Below are positions 34,106-42,679 of a stretch of 60,479 nt of DNA, piece by piece. The position numbers were made by a program, and so were the translations under genes. This DNA comes from an uncultured Candidatus Melainabacteria bacterium (lineage in GTDB: Bacteria > Cyanobacteriota > Vampirovibrionia > LMEP-6097), in assembly GCA_937927525.1 (NCBI GenBank), contig CALBDR010000358.1, forward strand, positions 1-60,479, in the 5' to 3' direction. The notes beneath the pieces are model-generated. The model searched no databases. It worked only from the letters and a program-made list of their open reading frames with translations, and was not told where the DNA came from. Every line of letters begins with the position of its first letter. Within the stretch, counting starts at the first letter, position 1.

Positions 34106-35794
34106 ATGACTGAATCTGATATTGCTTATCATGACCAAATAGCCCGTGGCAGTGTTCATATGAAAAAAAACGTCCACTGGTATCAAGATGCAGTGTTCTA
34201 TCAAACTCATGTCAAGTATTTTTATGACAGCAGCGGTAATGGTTACGGAGATTTTTTAGGTTTAGCAGAAAAGCTACCTTATCTAAAAGATCTAGGGATT
34301 AACTGTCTATGGCTTATGCCATTTTTCGAATCTCCGATGTTTGATGACGGCTATGATGTCGCTGACTACTATAAAGTTAAAGAAGAATTCGGCACTCTAG
34401 AAGATTTTAAATACTTCATGAAAGAAGCTCATAAAAATGGTATTCGTGTAATTGCAGACCTAGTAATGAATCATACTTCTATAGAGCATCATTGGTTTCA
34501 AGAAGCTAGAAGAAATCCAGACTCTAAATATCGAGATTATTACGTCTGGTCTGACACTAAAGAAAAATATGTCGATGCCCCGATTTTATTCGATCAAGAA
34601 ACTTCAAACTGGACTTGGGATGAAGAAGCTGAGATGTTCTATTGGCATAGATTCTATTCAAGTCAACCGGATTTAAACTTTGAAAATCCAGAAGTAGTTG
34701 AAGAATTCAAAAAAATTGTTTTCTTCTGGTTAGATCTAGGCCTAGACGGTTTCAGATGTGATGCCGTGCCATTTTTATTTGAAGAAGAGGGGACAAACTG
34801 TCAAGATCTACCAGCCACTCACCAATTCTTCAAAGATCTTAGAACCGCTATCGATGATAGATACCAAGATAAAATCTTACTGGCTGAATGTGCTTTCCAA
34901 TATGGAGAACAACTTGCAGAATATTTTGGTAAGGGTGACGAGTTCCACATGTCTTTCCATTTCCCGATTATGACTGGACTCTTTTACGCCATAAAGAAGG
35001 AACGCTATGACGTCATTGAGAAAGTAGTGAAAGATACTCCTGAGATTCCTGATAATTGTCAGTATTGCCTTTTCTTAAGAAGTCACGACCAAATCGTCTT
35101 AGACACTGCAACAGAGGAGCAAAGAGAATTTCTTTTAAAAGAGTACGCCCCCCACCCTAAGATGATTCGTCATAATGGTATTAACCGTCGTTTGACACCA
35201 ATGATGGAAAATAGTAGAAGAAAAAATCTTTTACTAAATAGTTTTCTATTCTCACTTCCTGGTACGCCAATTATTTATTATGGAGATGAAATCGGCATGG
35301 GAGACAATGTCTATCTTAGAGATAGAGATGGGTTAAGGACTCCGATGCAGTGGAACGAAAACAAAAATGCAGGCTTTTCATCAGCAGAGCCTCAAGCTCT
35401 TTACCTTCCGATTAACACAGACTCCACCTATGGTTTCCATTCATTAAACGTCGAAACTGTAAGCAAATCCCATACTTCACTCTATAATCAGATTAGAAGG
35501 TTAATTAAAGTGCGCCAGAAACATGCAGCCACCTTCGGTAGGGGCTCTATTAGGTTTATTAAGACATCCTCAGAGAAAGCAATTTGCTTTCTAAGAGAAT
35601 ATGAAGACGATCAAATCCTGGTAGTAGCTAACCTTTCTGGTAAAGCGCTTGCTATGGATATAGATTTATCCGAATTCGAAGGTAAGCGTTTAATTGAGCT
35701 TAAAGGTGATATAGACTTTCCTGTAATTAAAAATTATCCATATCAGTTTACAATGCTAAGACACTGTTTCTTCTGGTTGAAGATTGTAGATTAG
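34106..35794 (+). CDS. treS: Trehalose synthase (maltose alpha-D-glucosyltransferase), GH13
   Basis: Interconverts maltose and trehalose. 562 aa, cytoplasmic. The TreS-like N-terminal block is WYQDAVFYQTHVKYF, followed by GINCLWLMPFFESPMFDDGYDVADYY. GH13 conserved regions are intact: DLVMNHTS, GFRCDAVPF with the nucleophile Asp, LLAECAF with the acid Glu, and RSHDQ with the second Asp. The C-terminal beta domain is short, and there is no fused maltokinase. It has a strong promoter and no leader. It precedes the pterin dehydratase gene by 24 bp but that gene has its own -10 box. Confidence 0.92.
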   Translation: MTESDIAYHDQIARGSVHMKKNVHWYQDAVFYQTHVKYFYDSSGNGYGDFLGLAEKLPYLKDLGINCLWLMPFFESPMFDDGYDVADYYKVKEEFGTLEDFKYFMKEAHKNGIRVIADLVMNHTSIEHHWFQEARRNPDSKYRDYYVWSDTKEKYVDAPILFDQETSNWTWDEEAEMFYWHRFYSSQPDLNFENPEVVEEFKKIVFFWLDLGLDGFRCDAVPFLFEEEGTNCQDLPATHQFFKDLRTAIDDRYQDKILLAECAFQYGEQLAEYFGKGDEFHMSFHFPIMTGLFYAIKKERYDVIEKVVKDTPEIPDNCQYCLFLRSHDQIVLDTATEEQREFLLKEYAPHPKMIRHNGINRRLTPMMENSRRKNLLLNSFLFSLPGTPIIYYGDEIGMGDNVYLRDRDGLRTPMQWNENKNAGFSSAEPQALYLPINTDSTYGFHSLNVETVSKSHTSLYNQIRRLIKVRQKHAATFGRGSIRFIKTSSEKAICFLREYEDDQILVVANLSGKALAMDIDLSEFEGKRLIELKGDIDFPVIKNYPYQFTMLRHCFFWLKIVD

Positions 35795-35805
35795 AAATAA
35801 TAGGC

Positions 35806-35811
35806 TAAAAT
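35806..35811 (+). promoter_or_regulatory. -10 box giving a leaderless start
   Basis: TAAAAT, 7 nt before the ATG at 35819; TTGTAG lies 16 nt upstream as a -35 candidate. Confidence 0.4.
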
Positions 35812-35818
35812 AAAATAC

Positions 35819-36082
35819 ATGAAAGACAAACTTCATCCAGAGTGGGATATAGTCGAAGAAGGAAATCATAAAAAACTAATCAGGAAATTTGATTTTAGAA
35901 CATACATGCAAGCTGTAGACTTCCTAAATAAAGTTGCTGCAATTGCTGAGCAGATCGATCATCACCCTGATATGCTTCTAAAGTGGGCCTCACTTGATAT
36001 TAGTACATGGACTCATAGCGAAAAGAAAATTACAGAACTAGACTATGATTTAGCTACACGTATCGACACCCTAGCTTCTTAA
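35819..36082 (+). CDS. phhB: Pterin-4a-carbinolamine dehydratase
   Basis: 87 aa. Small enzyme that dehydrates 4a-hydroxytetrahydrobiopterin and recycles pterin cofactor; related proteins act in molybdopterin-linked processes. Family features are present: HPEWDIVEEG near the start, the active-site histidines in AEQIDHHPDMLL, and WTHSEKKITELDYDLATRID at the end. No phenylalanine hydroxylase is adjacent. Its stop is 10 bp from the stop of the convergent trpF-like gene. Confidence 0.9.
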   Translation: MKDKLHPEWDIVEEGNHKKLIRKFDFRTYMQAVDFLNKVAAIAEQIDHHPDMLLKWASLDISTWTHSEKKITELDYDLATRIDTLAS

Positions 36083-36092
36083 AAACTACAAA

Positions 36093-36767
36093 CTATGCAG
36101 CAGTTGCCTGTTTGAAATTTCTTACTTTCTCAAAGAAAATATCCATCTTATCATGGTTTTTCAAACCAGGCATATCTTCAAGCCCAGTACATACATCTAT
36201 CAAATTAGTTTCTGTTTCATCTATAGCTTCTTCAATATTATCTACATTCAAACCACCGGCTAAACACATCTTCCTTTCTGGAAGTATTTCTTTAGCACAG
36301 TTATATAGATACCAATCAAACGCTTCGCCAGATCCACCCATAAGATTAGGGTCAGATGGCTTAGTATCTAAAATAAAATAATCAGCAGACTCAGGGTCAA
36401 TCTTCATTTCCATAAGTGATCTTTTATTTTCTATATGAATTACTCTAAAGACTGTCATACCTAAATCTCTAGCTTTTTTATAATAAGAGTCATTATTCGC
36501 TTCAGGAGGTAAATATGGTTGAATAGCAGTAACACCTATAGCTTTAGCTAATTTAACGATTTCCATAATATCCTGCTCTTTAGCAAGGAGCACACACTTA
36601 TCTCTTAAACTTTCAGGGACACGTGTCACGATATCAGTCATATCAACGACATCAATAAACCTTCGTGTACCTGTTATATTATTAAAACCTAAATAATCCG
36701 CACTGAGTTTTAACGCCTTTTGGGCGTCGAAAACATTTGTAATACCGCATACTTTAATTTTTAACAT
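36093..36767 (-). CDS. TrpF-like phosphoribosylanthranilate isomerase homologue
   Basis: 224 aa TIM barrel. KVCGIT carries the catalytic Cys, FILDTKPSDPNLMGGSGEAFDW the catalytic Asp and phosphate-binding glycines, and LAGGLNVDNIEEAI and TGLEDMPGLKNHDKM the C-terminal phosphate site. These match TrpF, so activity is plausible. However, the usual SPR after strand 2 reads GTRRF and the VQLHG strand reads IQPYLPPE, so the substrate may differ. No other trp genes are near. Its start overlaps the end of a degenerate paralogue by 14 bp. Confidence 0.75.
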   Translation of the reverse strand: MLKIKVCGITNVFDAQKALKLSADYLGFNNITGTRRFIDVVDMTDIVTRVPESLRDKCVLLAKEQDIMEIVKLAKAIGVTAIQPYLPPEANNDSYYKKARDLGMTVFRVIHIENKRSLMEMKIDPESADYFILDTKPSDPNLMGGSGEAFDWYLYNCAKEILPERKMCLAGGLNVDNIEEAIDETETNLIDVCTGLEDMPGLKNHDKMDIFFEKVRNFKQATAA

Positions 36768-37443
36768 TTGGGAACACTGTATTCAATTTACCAAAAAACG
36801 ACGACATTTTATCAAAAGATTTATAAAAAGAGTGTTCTTTTTCAAATTGGATTGATAAATCTATTAAATCTGGCTGGCAGACTTGTATTAGTGTAAAGAT
36901 ACTATCTAAGTTTAATTCACCACTAATTCCATACTCCGTAATAGGAATATTGTCTTTTATATCATTGAAGATATCCCTTACTATCCGTGCTACTTTATAA
37001 TTTCTAGTAAATCTATCAACTCTAGAGATGAAATTTGGGCGAATATCAAAAATAGCTAAATCATAAGCATCTTTAGGTAAATCTATATTTAAAATATCTG
37101 CAGAACTATTAAGATTTACTTTATGAAAAATTTTAATACCATTGTTTCGAATTTTCATGATGTCACTATTTTTCATTGCAGGACGAACAGGCTCAATAAT
37201 CTGAATCTCAGACTTCTTTAAAAACTGTGACAGTGAGTCTACACCACTCATATCAGTAGCTAAAACAACTTTTCTTTTTTGAGCAGCTGAAAGACTACTT
37301 AAAATAGCTGTGATTTGTGAAAAATCTAAAAACCTTTTAGAGAAAGATATATGATCAAAAGAGATATAGTCTGCTCCTAATTCAAGAGCCATCTTCGCGT
37401 CATCTGCGCTAAATATTCCAGATATTTTTATTTTCGGACGCAC
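36754..37443 (-). CDS. Degenerate TrpF-like paralogue
   Basis: 229 aa with the same fold order as its neighbour: KIKISGIFSADDAKMALELGADYISF at the start, a central Asp in AIFDIRPNF and a barrel end DLIDLSIQFEKEH. The catalytic Cys of KxCGI is Ser here, and the GGTG phosphate loop and the C-terminal phosphate motif are gone. It is therefore unlikely to be an isomerase. The reading frame is full length, so it has been kept for another role, perhaps as a partner subunit of the active paralogue with which it overlaps by 14 bp. It follows the decarboxylase by 6 bp. Confidence 0.7.
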   Translation of the reverse strand: MRPKIKISGIFSADDAKMALELGADYISFDHISFSKRFLDFSQITAILSSLSAAQKRKVVLATDMSGVDSLSQFLKKSEIQIIEPVRPAMKNSDIMKIRNNGIKIFHKVNLNSSADILNIDLPKDAYDLAIFDIRPNFISRVDRFTRNYKVARIVRDIFNDIKDNIPITEYGISGELNLDSIFTLIQVCQPDLIDLSIQFEKEHSFYKSFDKMSSFFGKLNTVFPNVKN

Positions 37444-37449
37444 CTATAC

Positions 37450-38802
37450 TTATACTCTCCTTAAAAGTACTTTAATTTTGCCGTCTTGTAAATTCATAAA
37501 TTCTTTTGATAATTGCAATTTCTCTATGATATCCCTAGTAATTATTTGCCCAGGAATAGTGATTGGAAAGCCTGGTGGGCATAATGCAAAGTAATCAGCC
37601 GAGATATACCCCTCAGCTTCAGCTAAATTTACTAATTCAAATGGACTAAAAAATGCTTTTTGAGGATTCAAAATTTGCTTAGCTGTGCTTAAGTTAATAT
37701 TCTTCAACTCTTCGCCCATGTGCTTATCGGCAGCTATAGCTAATTTTTTCTCAATTTTAAAATATTCTTCAATTAAATAATCAATATCCTTTTTTTCATG
37801 AAAAACACTTAAGAAGAATAAAATACTTTTATTTGAATATGATTCACAATAAATATTAGATTTTTCAAGCTCTGCATCAAAATCTTCAACGTTAATTCCA
37901 TTAGGTAATTTCAAAATCAACCTAGTGAAATCATGATTACTAGTAGCTTTTATCAGCTCTGGAATTTTACTAGTTATATGTTTTAAATTAGCAAGTAACT
38001 CTTCTCCATTTTTTTTAAAAAGCAAGAACGCTTCACAAAGACTTTTTAAAATTAAATAACTTGGGCTAGTCGACTGTAAAAGCCTTAAAGCATCATGAAA
38101 AGAATCTTTCGAAATTTTAGATTTTTTATTAACATGAGCCACAGCTCCTTGAGTGAGTGCTGTTAGACACTTATGCCATGATTGAATTACTATATCAGCT
38201 CCTGAATTTAAAGCTCCAGCAGGAAGGTATTCAGAAAAATAATAATGAGCTCCATGAGCTTCATCTACAATGACAGGAATTTCCTGCTTAGGTATTTCAG
38301 AATAGAAGCCTTCATAACTAGGATTAGTTATAACTAAAGCTGAATAATTCTCGCTAGAATTTAATTTCGAAAAATCAAGACCTGTATATAAATCCAAGTC
38401 GTCATCATAGAAAAGTTCAAGAAATTCAATATCAAAACCAGTTTGAATAATAGCTGAAAGCACTGATTTGTGAATATTTCTAGCCAGTAAAACTGGTTTC
38501 AAATCTCTAGATTCCCTCAAAAGATCTATTTTCAATGCCTGTAAAGCTGCTTGTAAGCCAAGACTGGCGCCATTAGTAAGAAAAAAGCTAGCTTCAGCAT
38601 TAAAATACTCAGCAATTTCTGCTTGAGCTTTTTTTATAGAGTCTTCAGGATATTCAATATTATCTAAACCTGGTAACTCCGTTAAGTCTGCATTAAAGCC
38701 AGACCTACCGATATGATTAGGTGTATGAAATGCGTAATGTGAATTCTCGCTATAAAATTTAATCTTTTCTACCAATTCCACAGTGGAACTTGATTTTAGC
38801 AA
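37450..38802 (-). CDS. Orn/Lys/Arg decarboxylase family (fold type I PLP enzyme)
   Basis: 450 aa. PLP-dependent decarboxylation of a basic amino acid, probably feeding polyamines. Typical sequences: HTPNHIGRSGFNADLTELPGLDN near the start, FFLTNGASLGLQAAL, PVIVDEAHGAHYYF with the PLP Asp and His, and the Schiff-base Lys in IQSWHKCLTALTQGA. CPPGFPITIPGQIIT is in the C-terminal domain. It resembles the short Bacillus SpeA/cyanobacterial type rather than the long E. coli enzymes. Substrate undecided. It probably heads an operon with the two TrpF-like genes. Its upstream region holds the 113-bp inverted-repeat unit. Confidence 0.87.
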   Translation of the reverse strand: MLKSSSTVELVEKIKFYSENSHYAFHTPNHIGRSGFNADLTELPGLDNIEYPEDSIKKAQAEIAEYFNAEASFFLTNGASLGLQAALQALKIDLLRESRDLKPVLLARNIHKSVLSAIIQTGFDIEFLELFYDDDLDLYTGLDFSKLNSSENYSALVITNPSYEGFYSEIPKQEIPVIVDEAHGAHYYFSEYLPAGALNSGADIVIQSWHKCLTALTQGAVAHVNKKSKISKDSFHDALRLLQSTSPSYLILKSLCEAFLLFKKNGEELLANLKHITSKIPELIKATSNHDFTRLILKLPNGINVEDFDAELEKSNIYCESYSNKSILFFLSVFHEKKDIDYLIEEYFKIEKKLAIAADKHMGEELKNINLSTAKQILNPQKAFFSPFELVNLAEAEGYISADYFALCPPGFPITIPGQIITRDIIEKLQLSKEFMNLQDGKIKVLLRRV

Positions 38803-38813
38803 ACCAAAAATTA

Positions 38814-38926
38814 TTTTTCATATATCATCAGATAAGACCAAATCTTAGTTTCGGGGCAGTAGCCAGTTCGAACTAACAATATAATTTCAATAAATTTAAA
38901 TTATTCATCTGATGATATATGAAAAA
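38814..38926. repeat. 113-bp unit bounded by perfect 20-bp inverted repeats
   Basis: The left arm 38814-38833 and right arm 38907-38926 are perfectly complementary over 20 bp, enclosing 73 bp. The unit fills most of the intergenic region between the divergent decarboxylase and clpP genes. The spacer contains the palindrome AGTTCGAACT and an AATTTAAATT sequence. No target duplication is evident at its borders. It could be a small non-autonomous mobile element, an invertible promoter segment or a regulatory fold. No recombinase or transposase lies in the window. Confidence 0.8.
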
Positions 38927-38992
38927 CAAAAAAAACTCAAAACTAGTGGAAATGAATAGACTTGCTATTAAATACATGATAAATTCTTTTAT

Positions 38993-39727
38993 ATGGATTA
39001 TAGAGATATTAAACTTGAAACTAAAGCTGACATTAAAGCTATTACAGAAAACTATGGTTTAGTTAACCCACTTGATTTACATGGCGAAAGCATTTCAGCT
39101 GTATCTAGAGGGATAATGGGTTATGTTCCTAATGTAATCGAAACTACACCTAAAGGTGAAAGAAGTTTCGACTTATTCTCAAGATTATTAAGGGAAAGAA
39201 TAGTTTTTCTTTCTTCAGAAGTTAACGATATCGTTTCAAGTATTTTCGTAGGTCAATTATTATTATTAGATTCTGAGGATTCTGGTAAAGATGTTTACGT
39301 ATACATTAATAGCCCTGGTGGTTCTGTAACGGCTGGTTTAGCAATGTACGACACAATGCAACACATCGGACCTGATGTAGCGACTTTCTGCTTAGGTCAG
39401 TGTGCAAGTATGGGTGCATTCCTTTTAAGCTCAGGTACTAAGGGTAAGAGAATGGCATTACCTCATTCTAGAGTCCTTATCCACCAACCTTTAGGTGGAG
39501 CTCAAGGACAAGCTTCTGATATCGAAATTCAAGCTAATGAAATCCTTAGAATGAAGAAAATGTTAAATGAAATCTTAGCTGAGAACTGTAACCAGCCTTT
39601 AGAAAAAGTTACTCAAGATACAGATAGAGACTATATCATGAACGCGCAAGAAGCTAAAGAATATGGTATTGTTGATAAGGTGGTTTCTAAGAAACCAACC
39701 AACATTGAAAACGACGATAATTTATAA
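38993..39727 (+). CDS. clpP: ATP-dependent Clp protease proteolytic subunit
   Basis: Serine protease that degrades proteins fed by ClpX. 244 aa, longer than the usual 195-205 because of a non-conserved N-terminal extension of about 45 residues before ERSFDLFSRLLRERIVFL. The catalytic triad is intact: Ser in GQCASMGAFLL, His in RVLIHQPLGG and Asp in TQDTDRDYIMNA. GQCAS has Cys where most have Ala. If ATG 38993 is right, the N-terminal extension could be a processed propeptide. clpX follows 44 bp later on the same strand with its own -10 box. Confidence 0.95.
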   Translation: MDYRDIKLETKADIKAITENYGLVNPLDLHGESISAVSRGIMGYVPNVIETTPKGERSFDLFSRLLRERIVFLSSEVNDIVSSIFVGQLLLLDSEDSGKDVYVYINSPGGSVTAGLAMYDTMQHIGPDVATFCLGQCASMGAFLLSSGTKGKRMALPHSRVLIHQPLGGAQGQASDIEIQANEILRMKKMLNEILAENCNQPLEKVTQDTDRDYIMNAQEAKEYGIVDKVVSKKPTNIENDDNL

Positions 39728-39771
39728 AAAATTATAAACCTATCTTTAGTTAAAATCCATAAAACCAATAC

Positions 39772-41124
39772 ATGCTTAAAAATAACGGCTTATTAAAATG
39801 TTCTTTCTGTGGAAAGAGTCAGGATCAAGTTAAGAAACTAGTTGCAGGTCCAGGTATTTATATTTGTGACGAATGTATTTCTCTTTGTCTTGAAATCTTA
39901 AAAGATGAGGGCATTATTGATGCTCCTGCTAGTACAGATTCTGTAAAAGCAGAACCTGAAACTCAAAATCAATTACTAGACTTTGATGATTTACCTAAGC
40001 CTAAAGAGATTAAAGCTCATTTAGATGAATATGTTATCGGTAATGAAATCGCTAAAAAAACATTATCAGTAGCTGTATATAACCACTATAAGAGAATCAA
40101 TAATAATAATAATAAGCATCCAGATGAAGAAGATCAGGAAAGAATTACGATAAATAAGTCCAATATACTTTTATTAGGACCTACTGGTAGTGGTAAAACA
40201 CATATAGTAGAAACACTAGCTAAGTATTTAAAAGTTCCTTTTGCTATGGCTGATGCTACGACGATTACAGAGTCTGGCTATGTCGGTGAAGATGCAGAAA
40301 ACATGCTTCAAAGACTTTATCAAAACGCAGAAGGTGATCAAGCTAAAGCTGAAATGGGAATTATTTATATCGATGAAATCGATAAAATCTCAAGAAAATC
40401 AGAAAACCCATCTATCACAAGAGACGTTTCTGGGGAAGGAGTTCAACAAGCATTACTAAAATTAATTGAAGGTACTAAAGCAAGTATCCCAGCCCAAGGT
40501 TCTAGAAAGCACCCTCATGCTGAGATGATAGAGATTGACACTCACAATATTCTCTTTATTTGTGGTGGAGCTTTTGTAGGTTTGGAACAAATCATTGAAA
40601 AGCGCAAAGAGAAGTCTAATGTAAGTGTCGGCTTTGGAGCAGAGAGTCTTTCAGAAGATGAAAAAAATAATAGGCTTTCAAAAGCCTTTAAATTCGCTGA
40701 ACCAGAAGATTTGGTTCACTTTGGAATTATCCCTGAGTTTGTCGGTAGAGTTCCAGTAATTGCAAGCTTAGATGCTCCAGACACAGAAACTTTAAAACTT
40801 ATTCTTACTAAACCTAAAAACTCTCTAGTGAAACAGTATACTAAGCTTTTAGACTTAGATGGTGTTGAGCTTAATTTTACAGATGAAGCTATAGAAAAGA
40901 TAGCAAAGAAAGCTCAAAAACGTAAAATGGGTGCTAGAGCACTTCGTAGCATCATTGAAGAAATAATGAAAGATATTATGTTTGAAGCTCCTTCTCAAGA
41001 AGAATTGGAGAAAATAACTATAACTGAAGATATGGTTGAAGATTTACAACTGGCTTCAGTTACACCTTTAACTAAAGTTGAGGCTGAAGAGCCTTCGAAG
41101 CCTAAAAAGAAAAAGTCAGCTTAG
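39772..41124 (+). CDS. clpX: ClpX AAA+ unfoldase
   Basis: 450 aa. Unfolds substrates and feeds them to ClpP. The zinc-binding domain has CSFCGK and CDECISLC. Walker A is GPTGSGKT, Walker B IIYIDEIDKI, the pore-loop region includes SGYVGEDAENML, and IPEFVGRVPVI covers the sensor/RPEG-type region. GAESLSEDEKNNR lies in the IGF-loop segment that docks on ClpP. TAAAAT is 15 nt upstream of the ATG, giving a short leader. The C-terminal tail is Lys-rich. Confidence 0.97.
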   Translation: MLKNNGLLKCSFCGKSQDQVKKLVAGPGIYICDECISLCLEILKDEGIIDAPASTDSVKAEPETQNQLLDFDDLPKPKEIKAHLDEYVIGNEIAKKTLSVAVYNHYKRINNNNNKHPDEEDQERITINKSNILLLGPTGSGKTHIVETLAKYLKVPFAMADATTITESGYVGEDAENMLQRLYQNAEGDQAKAEMGIIYIDEIDKISRKSENPSITRDVSGEGVQQALLKLIEGTKASIPAQGSRKHPHAEMIEIDTHNILFICGGAFVGLEQIIEKRKEKSNVSVGFGAESLSEDEKNNRLSKAFKFAEPEDLVHFGIIPEFVGRVPVIASLDAPDTETLKLILTKPKNSLVKQYTKLLDLDGVELNFTDEAIEKIAKKAQKRKMGARALRSIIEEIMKDIMFEAPSQEELEKITITEDMVEDLQLASVTPLTKVEAEEPSKPKKKKSA

Positions 41125-41143
41125 CACAAATGTGCAAGTTTAT

Positions 41144-42178
41144 TTAGGCTGCTGAGGGATTGCCTTTACCTAAACCTGGGATTGGTAATTTTTTAAGAAG
41201 TCCCGTTAAACTATTACCTAATCCAGTAATATTTTCAGTGATTTGATCTAAAAATCCTATCTTAACTTTTGATTTAGAAGGACTTTTAGCATTATTTCCA
41301 AAAGAAATATTTTTAGTGCCTTGAGTTACCTTATCTACTCCATTTTGAACACCATTTTTTGCAGCAATTGCAACTTCACTGGCTTTATTTGCAGCATTAT
41401 CTCCAGTTTTTTTTAGCTTCGCGCCCGTTTCTTCTTGAGTTACTTCATCTTCATGGATCTCTTCATCTAGATTATTTATCGCTCCACTTGCTCCTCCAAA
41501 GGCTTTCTTCGTAAGTTCACCCATCGCTTCCTCTAATATATGTTCAGATAGAGTAATGTATGGATGCTCACCATGTTTAAGAGCTTTTGTGAAAAACACA
41601 AGTTTTCCATGCTCATTTACAAATTCTGGACTTACTGATTTTAAGTACTCAGGATCATAAATTTTTGTAATGATTTTAATTAATTCCTCTGCTAAGTTAT
41701 CATCAATGTTGATATTTAATTTTTTTAATAACCAATGATCTGAAATATGCTTAGATTTACCAGAATTAGCCCCACCAAGATTAACTGAATTCTTTATAGC
41801 TTTGATACCTTGCCCAATCATTTTGTGTGGAAAAAGCTTATATCCTTTTTCATAAATAGAGTCAACAAGTCCTTCAAATTGCCCAAATATATGATTAGAA
41901 AACAAATTCAAAAATTGGAAGGGTTTAAGAAATGGAGAATGTGCAGTCATAAGAACAATTCTCAGACCTCTTTCGATTTGACTTTTATATTTAGTAGGCA
42001 TGAATTTGCCTGATAAAGCCCCCATTATATTTCTAGAAGGTTTATTAAGTCGATTAGCCTCGGCAGCTCCACCAAAATCATAGACATCACCATGGCTGGT
42101 CAAACCATCCAAAGCTGGCATAAAATTTCTTGGGGAAATACCTAAAATAAATTCCACTCCTCTATAGTATGTACACAA
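41144..42178 (-). CDS. Unknown protein, 344 aa, with a 14-bp palindrome upstream
   Basis: Not recognised. The frame opens at ATG 42178, but GTG at codon 8 (VEFILGISPRNF) follows GAGGA and could be the true start. The first 220 residues look folded and helical; the last 120 are low complexity (Glu/Thr, then Asn/Lys/Gly, then SLTGLLKKLPIPGLGKG). No signal peptide or membrane segment. Its promoter region contains the perfect palindrome at 42191-42204 next to a TTGACA. It is convergent with clpX. Confidence 0.62.
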   Translation of the reverse strand: MCTYYRGVEFILGISPRNFMPALDGLTSHGDVYDFGGAAEANRLNKPSRNIMGALSGKFMPTKYKSQIERGLRIVLMTAHSPFLKPFQFLNLFSNHIFGQFEGLVDSIYEKGYKLFPHKMIGQGIKAIKNSVNLGGANSGKSKHISDHWLLKKLNINIDDNLAEELIKIITKIYDPEYLKSVSPEFVNEHGKLVFFTKALKHGEHPYITLSEHILEEAMGELTKKAFGGASGAINNLDEEIHEDEVTQEETGAKLKKTGDNAANKASEVAIAAKNGVQNGVDKVTQGTKNISFGNNAKSPSKSKVKIGFLDQITENITGLGNSLTGLLKKLPIPGLGKGNPSAA

Positions 42179-42190
42179 TCTTAGCAGCCC

Positions 42191-42204
42191 ACAATACGTA
42201 TTGT
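42191..42204. promoter_or_regulatory. Perfect 14-bp palindrome ACAATACGTATTGT
   Basis: Overlaps TTGACA (-35-like, minus strand) upstream of the gene at 41144-42178, where a repressor would block RNA polymerase. It lies 30 bp from the stop of the pilin gene at 42233. The binding protein is unknown. Confidence 0.5.
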
Positions 42205-42232
42205 CAAGTTGCCAAGGCTGTGATAATATTAA

Positions 42233-42679
42233 CTAAGGACTAATAAACCTAAAAATATCCACCTGCCTAGCCATATCAGGATACTCGGCATCTTCTAAAG
42301 CTACTGCTGATATGGTAATTTTCTTCAATAGCCTATCTTCACTCTGCTTAGTCGGGTAGGGTTCTGGAGCAAGTGTAGTAAATGGATCAACACTTTCAAC
42401 CTTAATTTTTAAAAGATATTTACCATCGTCTAAAAAACGAATATTGGAATTACTATTAAAATAAGTTTTCAAATCAGCACTAGAATAATCTTTAGCTATT
42501 AAATTTTCCATCTCTTCAACAGCACGATAATATAATTCTGCTCGTTTATACTCCTTAGTGTTAGTAAGTAAATTTGTCGAATAGAATTTTAAAACCGAAA
42601 AAATCACTAGTGTAATAATAGCTAATGAAACTAATAACTCTACTAAAGTTACTCCTGAATTATTTCGCCTCAAAGTCAT
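42233..42679 (-). CDS. Type IV pilin-like (minor pseudopilin) protein
   Basis: 148 aa. Class III signal with short leader MTLRRNNSG, then VTLVELLVSLAIITLVIFSVLKF: the Glu at position +5 and hydrophobic helix are those of pilins and type II secretion pseudopilins. The remaining domain has no Cys pair and is small, as in minor pilins of the PilV/GspI kind. It overlaps the 3' end of the giant pseudopilin gene by 20 bp, so the two are coupled. It probably sits at the tip of a pilus or pseudopilus that passes the inner membrane. Confidence 0.82.
   Translation of the reverse strand: MTLRRNNSGVTLVELLVSLAIITLVIFSVLKFYSTNLLTNTKEYKRAELYYRAVEEMENLIAKDYSSADLKTYFNSNSNIRFLDDGKYLLKIKVESVDPFTTLAPEPYPTKQSEDRLLKKITISAVALEDAEYPDMARQVDIFRFISP

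Noticed and set aside
38848..38866. TTCGAAC similar to a tRNA T-loop in the inverted-repeat unit
   Set aside because: Flanking bases do not form a T-stem; no tRNA cloverleaf.
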